This document shows positions 7,462 to 15,107 of a stretch of 29,564 nucleotides of DNA, in pieces; the first letter of the stretch is position 1; every line of letters begins with the position of its first letter. The position numbers were made by a program, and so were the translations under genes. Source of the stretch: an uncultured bacterium (GTDB lineage: Bacteria > Spirochaetota > Spirochaetia > Sphaerochaetales > Sphaerochaetaceae); NCBI GenBank assembly GCA_905215015.1, contig CAJMOS010000022.1, positions 1 through 29,564 on the forward strand. Direction: 5' to 3'. The notes under the pieces were generated by a model that saw nothing but the letters and a program-made list of their open reading frames with translations, was not told the DNA's origin and did no database searches.

Positions 7462-9173
7462 AACTCATCGCCTCATACGTGAAGAGGCATCTTTTGATAT
7501 TCCTTGTCTCGATGGGCTTTCTCTGTCTGGAGTGTGTGGCGACACTCCTGCTTCCTTCCTACATGGCTCTGATTGTCGATAAGGGCGTCAAGCAGGCGGA
7601 TACCGTCCTGATTCTCCATTACGGCATGGTGATGTTGTTGATCACCTTGATAGGTGCCTGCGGCGCGGCGATGCGGAACGTCTTTGCCTGTATTGTCAGC
7701 CAGACAGTGGCAAAGGAGATACGGCTCGACCTTTACCGTAAGATATCCTCGCTTTCCTTGGAGAATATCGACCAGTTTTCCACCGGCAGCTTGATTACCC
7801 GGATCACCAATGACGTGACCAAGGTACAGGAATTCGTCTCCGGCTGCATGCGCATCATGTTCAAGGCTCCGGTCACCTGCGTTGGCGCCATTTGCCTGAT
7901 TATCATCGAGACTCCCGCCCAGATACCAATGATGCTGGTGGTGCTCTTCTTTTCCTTCCTCTGGATTGCGCTGAACACAATCCAAGGGTATCCCAGATTT
8001 GGAACCCTGCAGAAGAAGCTTGATGTTCTCAACACGACGAGCCGCCAATTCCTTTCCAACATCCGGGTAGTGAAGGCTTTTTGCGCCGAACAGAGGGAGG
8101 AGGCGCGGTTTGACACGGCCTCGGGGGAGTATGCGGTGGCAGGAACGAGCGCGAACAGGGTCAATGCCATCTATGGACCTCTGATCAACCTGTCGGTCAA
8201 TTTTGGAATCGTATTTCTGTTGTGGATAGGTTCTTTCACATCCGACGGCCATATCGGGTTGTTGATGGCGTCGGTCAACTACATGGTACAGGTGCTGCTT
8301 GCCTTGTCTATGGTCAGCAATATCATGAACCGGACGGTACGAGCCCTGACAAGCGCCGCCCGAATCCGGGAGGTATTGGAGACACAACCAGTACAGACGG
8401 AGGAAGTAAATCCCAAGGTCTTCAGGCTTTCTGGCGCGTTGGCATGCGAAGACGTCTCTTTCTCCTATGCGGGAGCCTCCAACCGGGCTCTGAATCATGT
8501 CACATTCTCCATTCCCCGAGGAACGACTCTTGGCATCATCGGTCCCACGGGAAGCGGAAAGAGCACCCTCGTCAATCTGGTGCCCCGTCTCTACGACGCG
8601 AGCGAGGGGGTGGTGTCTGTCGATGGTGTGGATGTGAAGCACCTGAGCATCGCGTCTCTGCGGCAGCAGGTCTCCTTCGTCATGCAGAAGGCGACGCTCT
8701 TTACCGGGACCATCAGGGAGAACTTGCTGTGGGGCAATGAGGACGCGAGCGACAAAGAGGTGGTCAAGGCCTGCCATATCGCCTGTGCCGACGAGTTCAT
8801 CAACAGGATGCAAAATGGGTATGGAACGCTTCTGGGTCAGGGAGGGGTCAATCTTTCCGGCGGCCAGAAACAACGGCTTTCCATCGCCCGCGCGCTGTTG
8901 CGGAAACCATCGATTCTGGTTCTGGACGATGTGACCAGCGCCCTTGATGCCCAGACCGAGGCCACAGTCCTCGCAAGGTTGCGCGAGGCTTTTGCCTCGA
9001 CGACCGTGCTGCTGGTCACCCAGAGAATCTCTACTGCCATGAAGGCGGACCGGATTCTGGTGTTGGACAATGGCGAGGTGAAGGGGTTCGATTCCCACGA
9101 GAAACTTATGAGAGAATGTGCCACCTATCAGGAAATCTGGAAGTCACAGATTGAAGGAGGATACCATGGCTGA
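7458..9173 (+). CDS. ABC exporter half-transporter, degenerate-site subunit
   Basis: The product is a fused membrane-ATPase half-transporter of 571 residues with about six helices (residues 10-300) and a C-terminal nucleotide-binding domain. Walker A is GPTGSGKST (about 360), the signature is LSGGQ (about 466), and Walker B reads VLDDVTSALD (about 488) with Asp where the catalytic Glu is normally found. The H-loop reads VTQRIS, with Gln in place of the switch His. These losses are the hallmark of the degenerate-site subunit in heterodimeric exporters such as TM287/288 and BmrCD. The partner follows with an 8-bp overlap. Multidrug or lipid export is likely, but the substrate cannot be read from sequence. 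Confidence 0.93.
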   Translation: MKLIASYVKRHLLIFLVSMGFLCLECVATLLLPSYMALIVDKGVKQADTVLILHYGMVMLLITLIGACGAAMRNVFACIVSQTVAKEIRLDLYRKISSLSLENIDQFSTGSLITRITNDVTKVQEFVSGCMRIMFKAPVTCVGAICLIIIETPAQIPMMLVVLFFSFLWIALNTIQGYPRFGTLQKKLDVLNTTSRQFLSNIRVVKAFCAEQREEARFDTASGEYAVAGTSANRVNAIYGPLINLSVNFGIVFLLWIGSFTSDGHIGLLMASVNYMVQVLLALSMVSNIMNRTVRALTSAARIREVLETQPVQTEEVNPKVFRLSGALACEDVSFSYAGASNRALNHVTFSIPRGTTLGIIGPTGSGKSTLVNLVPRLYDASEGVVSVDGVDVKHLSIASLRQQVSFVMQKATLFTGTIRENLLWGNEDASDKEVVKACHIACADEFINRMQNGYGTLLGQGGVNLSGGQKQRLSIARALLRKPSILVLDDVTSALDAQTEATVLARLREAFASTTVLLVTQRISTAMKADRILVLDNGEVKGFDSHEKLMRECATYQEIWKSQIEGGYHG

Positions 9174-10995
9174 CACTCGGATCGTCATGCCTCAGAGAAC
9201 CAATCCTGCGGGCATGAGCAAGACTCCGGTGGTAAAACCAAAAGACATGAGGGGGACGCTTCGTCGTCTCTGGACCATGACCAGAAATCATCGCAAGGGA
9301 TTGGGAATCATCCTGTTTCTTTCGGCGTTATCCTCGTCGGGAGCAATCGTGTCTCCTCTTGTCATTGGGTGGGTGGTAACGGCGATAGACCAGAAATCCC
9401 CGGTGTTTGGGGTTCTGTTCCTGCTGGCTGTCCTGTACGTGGGGGAATGGCTGGTTTCTTTCTTCCAGCAGTTCCTTATGGCTTCGACCGGCCAAAGGAT
9501 CATCAACCAGATCCGTATCAACCTCTTCCACGCGATGAACCGTCTGCCGGTGGCCTTCTTTGATTGTCACCAGCATGGTGAGCTGATGAGCAGGTTGACC
9601 AACGACGTGGATACCATCAGCCAGACCATCAGTGATTCTCTGACTTTACTTTTGACCTATTCGTTCACCATCCTTGGCGTGCTTGTCTGCATGGTAGCGC
9701 TGAGTCCTCTGCTCACCTCGATTGCCCTTGTTGGAGTCTTCTTCGTGCTGCTTGTGACGAGAATCATCACCCGGCGTACCGGCAAACTGTTCAAGGATCA
9801 GCAGAACATCCTTGGATCTCTCAACGGGCAGGTGGAAGAGAGCATCTCCGGTCTTCAGGTGGTCAAGGCTTTCGGAAGGGAGGAACAGATGGTGAAGGAC
9901 TTCACGGACCGGAACGAACAGCTCTGCCGCACCGCCATCACCGCCAACATCTGGTCGGGTTTCCTGATGCCCTTTACCGGCATCATCAATAACCTCAGCT
10001 ACCTGTTATTGGCGACGGCGAGCGGATTGTTGGCGGTACAGGGCATCATTACCATCGGCCTGATCACCACATTCCTCCTCTATTCACGCCAATTGGCAAA
10101 ACCATTCGTACAGATTTCCAACATCTACAACACCTTCCAGACCGCCGTCGCCGGTGCCGAGCGTGTCTTTGAAATCATGGATGAAAAACCGGAACCGGAG
10201 GATGGAAGCGGGGCTCTTTCCATCACTGTTCCCAAGGGGGATATCTCGTTCAAGCATGTCACCTTCGGCTATCGGAAGGGACGACCTGTCCTGAAGGATT
10301 TTTCCTTGGATGTTCCGTCGGGAACCCGGGTTGCCATCGTCGGTCCTACCGGTAGCGGAAAGACCACCATCATCAGTTTGCTTTCCAGGTTCTACGACGT
10401 GGACAGTGGAACGATCTTTCTCGACGGACACGATATCAGGGACTATCGGATGCACGATCTCCGCTCTGTGTATGGCACGGTGCTTCAGGATACTGCGCTC
10501 TTCTCCGATACGGTGAAGGCCAATATCGCCTACGGGGCGGAAAAGGCGACATCCGACATCATCAGGCAGGCAGCCAAGGTAGCCGGGGCGGATTCCTTCA
10601 TCGAGCGTTTGCCGAAGAAATACGACACCGTGCTTGCCCAGGGGGGCATGGAACTCAGTCAAGGGGAACGGCAGTTGCTCACCATCGCCAGGGCAGTGCT
10701 GGCAGACGCTCCGATTCTGATTTTGGACGAAGCCACCAGTTCGGTCGATACGGTCACCGAGCAGCACATCCGGCGGGCCATGCTCCAGATGACCAGGGGC
10801 CGCACCTCGTTCATCATCGCCCATAGGCTTTCCACCATCAGGGATTCCGACCTGATCGTCTATCTGGAAAACGGACAGATCCTCGAGCAGGGGACGCATG
10901 AGGAGCTGATGGCGTTGCATGGGCGCTACGAGCACCTGTACCGGCTCCAGACCGGGTTGGAGGAGTGCCACGGGGAAAGAGAATGTCTGTGGTAG
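9166..10995 (+). CDS. ABC exporter half-transporter, catalytic subunit
   Basis: This is the second half of the heterodimeric exporter, 609 residues from the ATG at 9166, which has a perfect AAGGAGG SD. Reading frames extending upstream to 9118 are out of character and lack an SD. After an N-terminal cytoplasmic extension come about six helices (60-330). The nucleotide-binding domain has GPTGSGKTT (about 391), the signature LSQGE (about 495), Walker B ILDEATSSVD with the catalytic Glu (about 519), and an intact AHRLST H-loop (about 551). Its LSQGE motif faces the degenerate Walker B of the partner, and its intact Walker B faces the partner's LSGGQ. This is the expected asymmetric pairing. Confidence 0.94.
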   Translation: MADTRIVMPQRTNPAGMSKTPVVKPKDMRGTLRRLWTMTRNHRKGLGIILFLSALSSSGAIVSPLVIGWVVTAIDQKSPVFGVLFLLAVLYVGEWLVSFFQQFLMASTGQRIINQIRINLFHAMNRLPVAFFDCHQHGELMSRLTNDVDTISQTISDSLTLLLTYSFTILGVLVCMVALSPLLTSIALVGVFFVLLVTRIITRRTGKLFKDQQNILGSLNGQVEESISGLQVVKAFGREEQMVKDFTDRNEQLCRTAITANIWSGFLMPFTGIINNLSYLLLATASGLLAVQGIITIGLITTFLLYSRQLAKPFVQISNIYNTFQTAVAGAERVFEIMDEKPEPEDGSGALSITVPKGDISFKHVTFGYRKGRPVLKDFSLDVPSGTRVAIVGPTGSGKTTIISLLSRFYDVDSGTIFLDGHDIRDYRMHDLRSVYGTVLQDTALFSDTVKANIAYGAEKATSDIIRQAAKVAGADSFIERLPKKYDTVLAQGGMELSQGERQLLTIARAVLADAPILILDEATSSVDTVTEQHIRRAMLQMTRGRTSFIIAHRLSTIRDSDLIVYLENGQILEQGTHEELMALHGRYEHLYRLQTGLEECHGERECLW

Positions 10996-11025
10996 ACCTT
11001 CCTCTGGTGGTGCATAATAATACAA

Positions 11026-11063
11026 CAAGGGCTGCGATCAAGGTTTCTTGGTTGCAGCCCTTG
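11026..11063. terminator. Bidirectional terminator between convergent ABC and metK genes
   Basis: CAAGGGCTGC (11026-11035) and GCAGCCCTTG (11054-11063) form a perfect 10-bp stem that is extended inward by ATCAAG/CTTGGT. Moderately T-rich flanks on both sides suggest use by both convergent units. Confidence 0.75.
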
Positions 11064-11085
11064 GTTTGTCCTTCTGTACGAAGTG

Positions 11086-12234
11086 TCATTTCTTCAGGGT
11101 GATGATTCTCTCCCAAGGGACGTCGGTCCTGCCGAAATGGCCGTAGTTGTCGCTTGCCTGATAGATTGGTCTCAGCAGGTCGAGCTCTTGGATGATTCCG
11201 CCTGGGGTCAGGTCGAAGTTCCTGCGGACGATATCCTCAAGCTCCTGGTCGCTGACCACGCCGGTGCCGAAGGAATCGACGAAGATGGAGATCGGATCGG
11301 GGACGCCGATGGCATAGCTGAACTGGATCTCGCACTTCGAGCAAAGCTTGTTGGCCACCAGGTTCTTGGCGACGTAACGGGCCATGTATGCGGCACTGCG
11401 GTCGACCTTCGACGGGTCCTTGCCGCTGAAAGCACCGCCGCCGTGACGGCCCATGCCTCCATAGGTGTCCACAATGATTTTCCTGCCGGTCACGCCAGTA
11501 TCGCCGGCAGGACCACCTATGACAAAGCGGCCGGTCGGGTTGATGTAGTACTTGGTGTCCTTGGTCAGCATTCCGGTCGGCTCAAGCACCGGCTTGACCA
11601 CCTCGTCCATCAGGAAGTCGTGGATTTGTTCTTCCGTAGCTTCCGGCTTATGCTGGTGGCTGATGACGATACTGTCGATGGCGATGGGTTTGCCATCCTT
11701 GTAGATGACGGAAACTTGGCTTTTCGAGTCGGGCCTGAGGAAGGGGGCCTTCCCGGTTTTACGCAACTCGGTAGCTTTTCGGAGCAGTGCGTGGGAATAC
11801 ATGACCGGAGCGGGCATGTACTCGGGAGTCTCGTCACAAGCGAATCCGAACATCATTCCCTGGTCTCCTGCTCCCTGTTTCCCGCTCTTGCTGGTGGCGG
11901 CATTGACGCCAAGCGCGATGTCAGGGCTCTGCTTCTTAATCAGGTTGATGATGGTGAGGCTGGCGGCATCAAAACCGCACAGCGGTTCGGTGTAGCCGAT
12001 GCCGGCGACCACTCCACGGACGATGGAATCCACGTCGAGAACCGCCTTGGTCGTGATTTCTCCGCCAACGACTACCGTATTGGTTGTGGCGAAAACCTCG
12101 CATGCGACATGGGAATTCTTGTCGGCTTTGAGGCACGTGTCCAAAATCGCATCGGCAATCTGGTCGCAAACCTTGTCTGGATGCCCTTCGCTTACCGATT
12201 CGGAAGTGAAGATATGAAGACCTTTTGTGAGCAT
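11086..12234 (-). CDS. metK: S-adenosylmethionine synthetase
   Basis: MetK makes S-adenosylmethionine from methionine and ATP. The 382-residue protein has the N-terminal FTSESVSEGHPDKVCDQIADA, the methionine adenosyltransferase signature GAGDQGMMFGFA, and the glycine-rich signature GGGAFSGKDPSKVDRSAAY. Its length matches E. coli MetK (384). The start ATG at 12234 has a strong AAAGGAAGGG SD. It is transcribed alone toward the ABC operon and shares a bidirectional terminator with it. A good promoter about 120 bp upstream leaves a leader of about 107 nt. Confidence 0.97.
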   Translation of the reverse strand: MLTKGLHIFTSESVSEGHPDKVCDQIADAILDTCLKADKNSHVACEVFATTNTVVVGGEITTKAVLDVDSIVRGVVAGIGYTEPLCGFDAASLTIINLIKKQSPDIALGVNAATSKSGKQGAGDQGMMFGFACDETPEYMPAPVMYSHALLRKATELRKTGKAPFLRPDSKSQVSVIYKDGKPIAIDSIVISHQHKPEATEEQIHDFLMDEVVKPVLEPTGMLTKDTKYYINPTGRFVIGGPAGDTGVTGRKIIVDTYGGMGRHGGGAFSGKDPSKVDRSAAYMARYVAKNLVANKLCSKCEIQFSYAIGVPDPISIFVDSFGTGVVSDQELEDIVRRNFDLTPGGIIQELDLLRPIYQASDNYGHFGRTDVPWERIITLKK

Positions 12235-12663
12235 GAAACCCTTCCTTTAGGCAGAAGAGGGTAGAAGATACAGAACTGTTTCTCCCCTTTTAGCCATGTT
12301 GTTTATTGACGCCCGCAAGCCGGGAGGCAAATCAGCGTCGCACCGCATATAGTACACGCTCTCGTGTAAAGGTGCAAGCAACCTCTTGCAGGAAAACAAA
12401 TAACTGGACAGACTGCATTAAGTGTCTAAAAGTTAGGAAAGAAAACTAAAAAGATTCACTAAATATTCTAATCATGGCATTACTCTTTTGTAATTCGACA
12501 ACTCATTATAAAATAAGAAGTTGGCAGTATCTGGCAGAAAAGAAAACTACTAAACAGACGCTAAGTTTGTATATAAGTTATATAAATTTGTAACACATTT
12601 GATATTGCATATTTAAAAAATACATGATAGGTTTTTTGTACCGTCACAAGGAGGGATACTGTC
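12235..12663. other. Divergent AT-rich spacer between metK and the small gene
   Basis: This 429-bp spacer holds the metK leader and promoter at its left end. It continues as a strongly AT-rich stretch (about 12400-12630) with no credible ORF. The sequence AAAGAAAACTA recurs near 12440 and 12541. A weak promoter for the rightward small gene may be TTGATA (12599-12604), 18 bp, CATGAT (12623-12628). Confidence 0.6.
12349..12377 (-). promoter_or_regulatory. Promoter of metK
   Basis: On the minus strand, TTGCAC (12377-12372), a 17-bp spacer and TACTAT (12354-12349) make a plausible sigma-70 promoter. The predicted leader contains a nested hairpin (GACG with CGTC, and CCCG with CGGG, around 12309-12339) that matches no SAM riboswitch I recognise. 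Confidence 0.5.
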
Positions 12664-12768
12664 ATGAAACAGAAAGAAACTTCTTCAACTGCTCAGCACA
12701 AGTCTTTCCTTCGTCGTCTGTTCGAGGAAGTGGCGAGAGCGTTCTCCGACCTGACGAATGGTAATTAG
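12664..12768 (+). CDS. Small protein of 34 residues, unknown function
   Basis: A short ORF begins with ATG at 12664, preceded by a near-perfect AAGGAGGG SD, and ends with TAG at 12766. It is followed 10 bp later by a palindrome and an intrinsic terminator. The product starts polar (MKQKETSSTAQHK) and continues as a likely amphipathic helix, SFLRRLFEEVARAFSDL, alternating hydrophobic residues with Arg and Glu. It has no signal peptide, no cysteines and no family I recognise. It is monocistronic: metK is divergent on the left and DUF362 convergent on the right. The SD, the isolated terminator and the AT-rich promoter region argue for a real gene; a regulatory RNA with an incidental ORF is the alternative. 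Confidence 0.6.
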   Translation: MKQKETSSTAQHKSFLRRLFEEVARAFSDLTNGN

Positions 12769-12777
12769 GGGGAGTTG

Positions 12778-12790
12778 CTTGCAGTGCAAG
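12778..12790. repeat. Short palindrome before the terminator
   Basis: CTTGCA-G-TGCAAG is a perfect 13-base inverted repeat immediately before the terminator hairpin, giving tandem hairpins after the small gene. Confidence 0.5.
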
Positions 12791-12815
12791 GGGACCGGTT
12801 TCCGGTCCCTTTTCC
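12791..12815 (+). terminator. Intrinsic terminator after the small gene
   Basis: GGGACCGG (12791-12798), loop TTT, CCGGTCCC (12802-12809) and a TTTT tail form a compact GC-rich terminator reading rightward. The convergent DUF362 gene may use the same stem. Confidence 0.85.
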
Positions 12816-12833
12816 TTTAGGTGCGCTTCTTTT

Positions 12834-13928
12834 TTAGAGATTCTCAAGGTATGTAAGCATCTCGCTCGCGCTTGGAGGACACCCTTTCAGGCTGCTGCCA
12901 AGATGACGCGTGCACTTGCCGACTCCGATCAGCGAAGGGTCTTCCACCTTTTGATATCCTTGGCCGATGCAGATTTGTTGGGGAAGCGAATCAAGTCCGC
13001 CATTTTCGTCCAGGCGCTTCAGGGCGTGGATCAGGTTCCCGAAGCAGGCCGAGCAGGCGTCTTTGGGAAGGGTGTTGCGGGCGAGGTCTCGGGCATAGCC
13101 GGTCGGATGGATGTCGATGACGCTTTGTGGCTCATTGAGCTCGATGATGTTGGCGCGGGAGAGATCGGAGCTGCCAACCCCGTACTCCTCGGCAAGTCCG
13201 ATGTATTCGACGTCCTTGAGATTGAAACCCATCAGGCTTGCCCCGAAAGCGTCGCACAGGACACTGTCGCGGGCTGTGAACATGCGGTTGGTCTGGACCG
13301 GATTGCCGCCTTCCTCGAAATCCATGTCTCCGTTCAATGAATCTACCACGATGAAATCAGCGTGGCGATAGGCATTGAGTGCGGCAATCGGCTTCATGAG
13401 GCCGAGGGCATGAAAGCTTCGTTTGGATTTGTTGGAAAGGACTCCCTTCATGTTCTTGAGGGCGCAGGTCATCAGGGTCTGGCAATGGCCTTTCAGCACG
13501 GGAAGGGAAATCAGAAAGTCGCAGTCCATGACGGTCTTGCAGATTTGCATGGAGATGCCTTCGCTGACAATCGTCTCATACTGGTCCTTCTGACCATCGA
13601 CGATGTCGACGTGGTACTTGCGGCCGATATCATAATACCCGTTGGCGCGGAATCCCCGATCTGTGTTATCCCCGACCCAGGAGCCTTCCTCGATGGTGAT
13701 GTGGGAGAAACCTTTCGCTTGGAGGTACTCGATGATGGCGACGGCAATCTCCGGGTGGGTCGTGGCTCCTCCTTCCGGGGTGACTCCCACGACAAGGTTC
13801 GGTTTCAACACAATCTTCGCATCGGGATTTCCGATGAGCTTGTCCAACTCGGCAGCCTCGATGAGCTTGCGGGTCATCGAGCTCGGATCGATACCGTAGG
13901 TAATGATGATATCTTCTGGTTTCTGCAT
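12834..13928 (-). CDS. DUF362 domain-containing protein
   Basis: The 364-residue protein belongs to the DUF362 family, shown by AKIVLKPNLVVG near residue 38, TTHPEI near 56, and the central block DFLISLPVLKGHCQTLMTCALKNMKG. Cysteines cluster at the C-terminus: Cys292-x2-Cys295, Cys320, Cys339 and Cys350 in a GCPPS motif. They could bind an iron-sulfur cluster or a metal. No classical ferredoxin 4Fe-4S motif is present and the reaction is unknown. An upstream in-frame extension to 14117 overlaps the kinase gene and is not credible. I use the ATG at 13928, which has GAGGG very close upstream. It follows the PfkB kinase by 44 bp and is probably cotranscribed with it. Confidence 0.85.
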   Translation of the reverse strand: MQKPEDIIITYGIDPSSMTRKLIEAAELDKLIGNPDAKIVLKPNLVVGVTPEGGATTHPEIAVAIIEYLQAKGFSHITIEEGSWVGDNTDRGFRANGYYDIGRKYHVDIVDGQKDQYETIVSEGISMQICKTVMDCDFLISLPVLKGHCQTLMTCALKNMKGVLSNKSKRSFHALGLMKPIAALNAYRHADFIVVDSLNGDMDFEEGGNPVQTNRMFTARDSVLCDAFGASLMGFNLKDVEYIGLAEEYGVGSSDLSRANIIELNEPQSVIDIHPTGYARDLARNTLPKDACSACFGNLIHALKRLDENGGLDSLPQQICIGQGYQKVEDPSLIGVGKCTRHLGSSLKGCPPSASEMLTYLENL

Positions 13929-13972
13929 GCCCTCATGATAAAGAGAATAAGGGGGACGGCGCAATTCCAAAT

Positions 13973-14989
13973 TTAGAGACTCCAGGAACCTGTTTCCAGC
14001 ACGTGTTTCAGAAAGCGGGCGCGCTCTGGGGAGAACTGCGCTCCCCACTGGCTGATGATTTCTCCTGCGAGGAACGATGCGATCATGCCGCTTTCGGCAA
14101 TTGAGTGATGGGTACATAGACCATACAGGTAACCAGAGGCATACGTGTCGCCCGCTCCGGTGGTGTCGATCGGATGGACGGAACCCTTGACCGGAATAAT
14201 CAGCAGTTGCCCGTTATGGCAGATGTAGGAACCTTTTTTACCGTTCTTGACGATAGCGGTGGGACAAAATTTGCCTAGTTGCTTGCAATTTTCCACAGGA
14301 TCCTCATTTCCGAAAAGAATGTGTGCTTCTTCCCTGTTGGCGTATACGATGTCACAACTGGAACGAATCAGTTCGATGAAATCATCATGATATCGTTTTA
14401 CGGCCATCGGGTCGGCGATGTCGAACGAAACAACGGTATGCGATTGCTTCGCCAAGGAAAGGGTGTGCTTTATGGCCTGTTTCTGGCTTTCCGTGTCCCA
14501 CATGTAGCCAGTGAAATGGAAAAAATCCGCTTGAATGACCGACTCGTCATTGACATCTTCCTGAGAGTACTGGCGGTTGGCTCCAAGGTAGGTGTTCATG
14601 CTGCGCTCTGAATCCTCCGTGACAAGGATGACGCTGGCGCCGGTATGTTGGTCGATGCTGCGGACCAGTTCGTTGCGCACACGTTTCTGCTCCATCAGGG
14701 AGGAATAAATGTCACCCTGTTGGTCAAAGCCGATTTTCCCCGCCAAAGTCGCGTCGATCCCCATGGCTGCCAAGGTCGCGATTGTATTGGGGCACGAGCC
14801 GCCGGCAGAATACGAGGGATTCCGTTTGGAAGCGAATTCCAGCAGTTGCTCGTGCCGATGGGCGTCCGTCAGCGTCATAGTGCCCTTGTTGACTCCAAGC
14901 TGGACGAGTTCCTGGTCCTTCGCGCTGACGATGATGTCCATCAAAGGATTGCCAATACCATATACATGGGGATTCGCTTCATTTTTCAC
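13973..14989 (-). CDS. PfkB-family carbohydrate/nucleoside kinase (adenosine-kinase-like)
   Basis: This 338-residue ribokinase-fold enzyme transfers phosphate from ATP to a sugar or nucleoside. Family signature 1 lies at GGSCPNTIATLAAMG (63-77) and signature 2 at DTTGAGDTYASGYLYG (275-290), with Asp281 as the likely catalytic base. The metal-linked NxxE motif is N218-R-E-E221. The N-terminal GIGNPLMDIIV and overall layout resemble adenosine kinases more than phosphofructokinase B, but substrate cannot be fixed. The start is a GTG at 14989 with AGGA upstream; the next Met is inside the first beta strand and would truncate the fold. It is divergent from murA by 118 bp and leads into DUF362. Confidence 0.88.
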   Translation of the reverse strand: MKNEANPHVYGIGNPLMDIIVSAKDQELVQLGVNKGTMTLTDAHRHEQLLEFASKRNPSYSAGGSCPNTIATLAAMGIDATLAGKIGFDQQGDIYSSLMEQKRVRNELVRSIDQHTGASVILVTEDSERSMNTYLGANRQYSQEDVNDESVIQADFFHFTGYMWDTESQKQAIKHTLSLAKQSHTVVSFDIADPMAVKRYHDDFIELIRSSCDIVYANREEAHILFGNEDPVENCKQLGKFCPTAIVKNGKKGSYICHNGQLLIIPVKGSVHPIDTTGAGDTYASGYLYGLCTHHSIAESGMIASFLAGEIISQWGAQFSPERARFLKHVLETGSWSL

Positions 14990-15107
14990 GGCGATATCCT
15001 ACACCCTTTCGGGGAGAGGAGCAACAAGTCGGCCCAGGATAAGAATCTGCCTTGTGTGCTTCTTGCCCGATAGGAAATGGTACGGTAGAGTTTGAGGTGG
15101 AGGGCAC

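Noticed and set aside
11083..12264. 393-codon open frame on the plus strand
   Set aside because: It is antisense to metK, whose signatures are complete.
12235..12340. SAM riboswitch in the metK leader
   Set aside because: I could not find the conserved core of the SAM-I, SAM-II or SAM/SAH types, so I report only a structured leader.
13929..14117. N-terminal extension of DUF362 protein
   Set aside because: It overlaps the kinase gene and lacks the family's N-terminal pattern.
15063..15091. TTGCCC-17-TAGAGT as the murA promoter
   Set aside because: The predicted start would fall within the SD, and both hexamers match only four of six positions; too weak to list.
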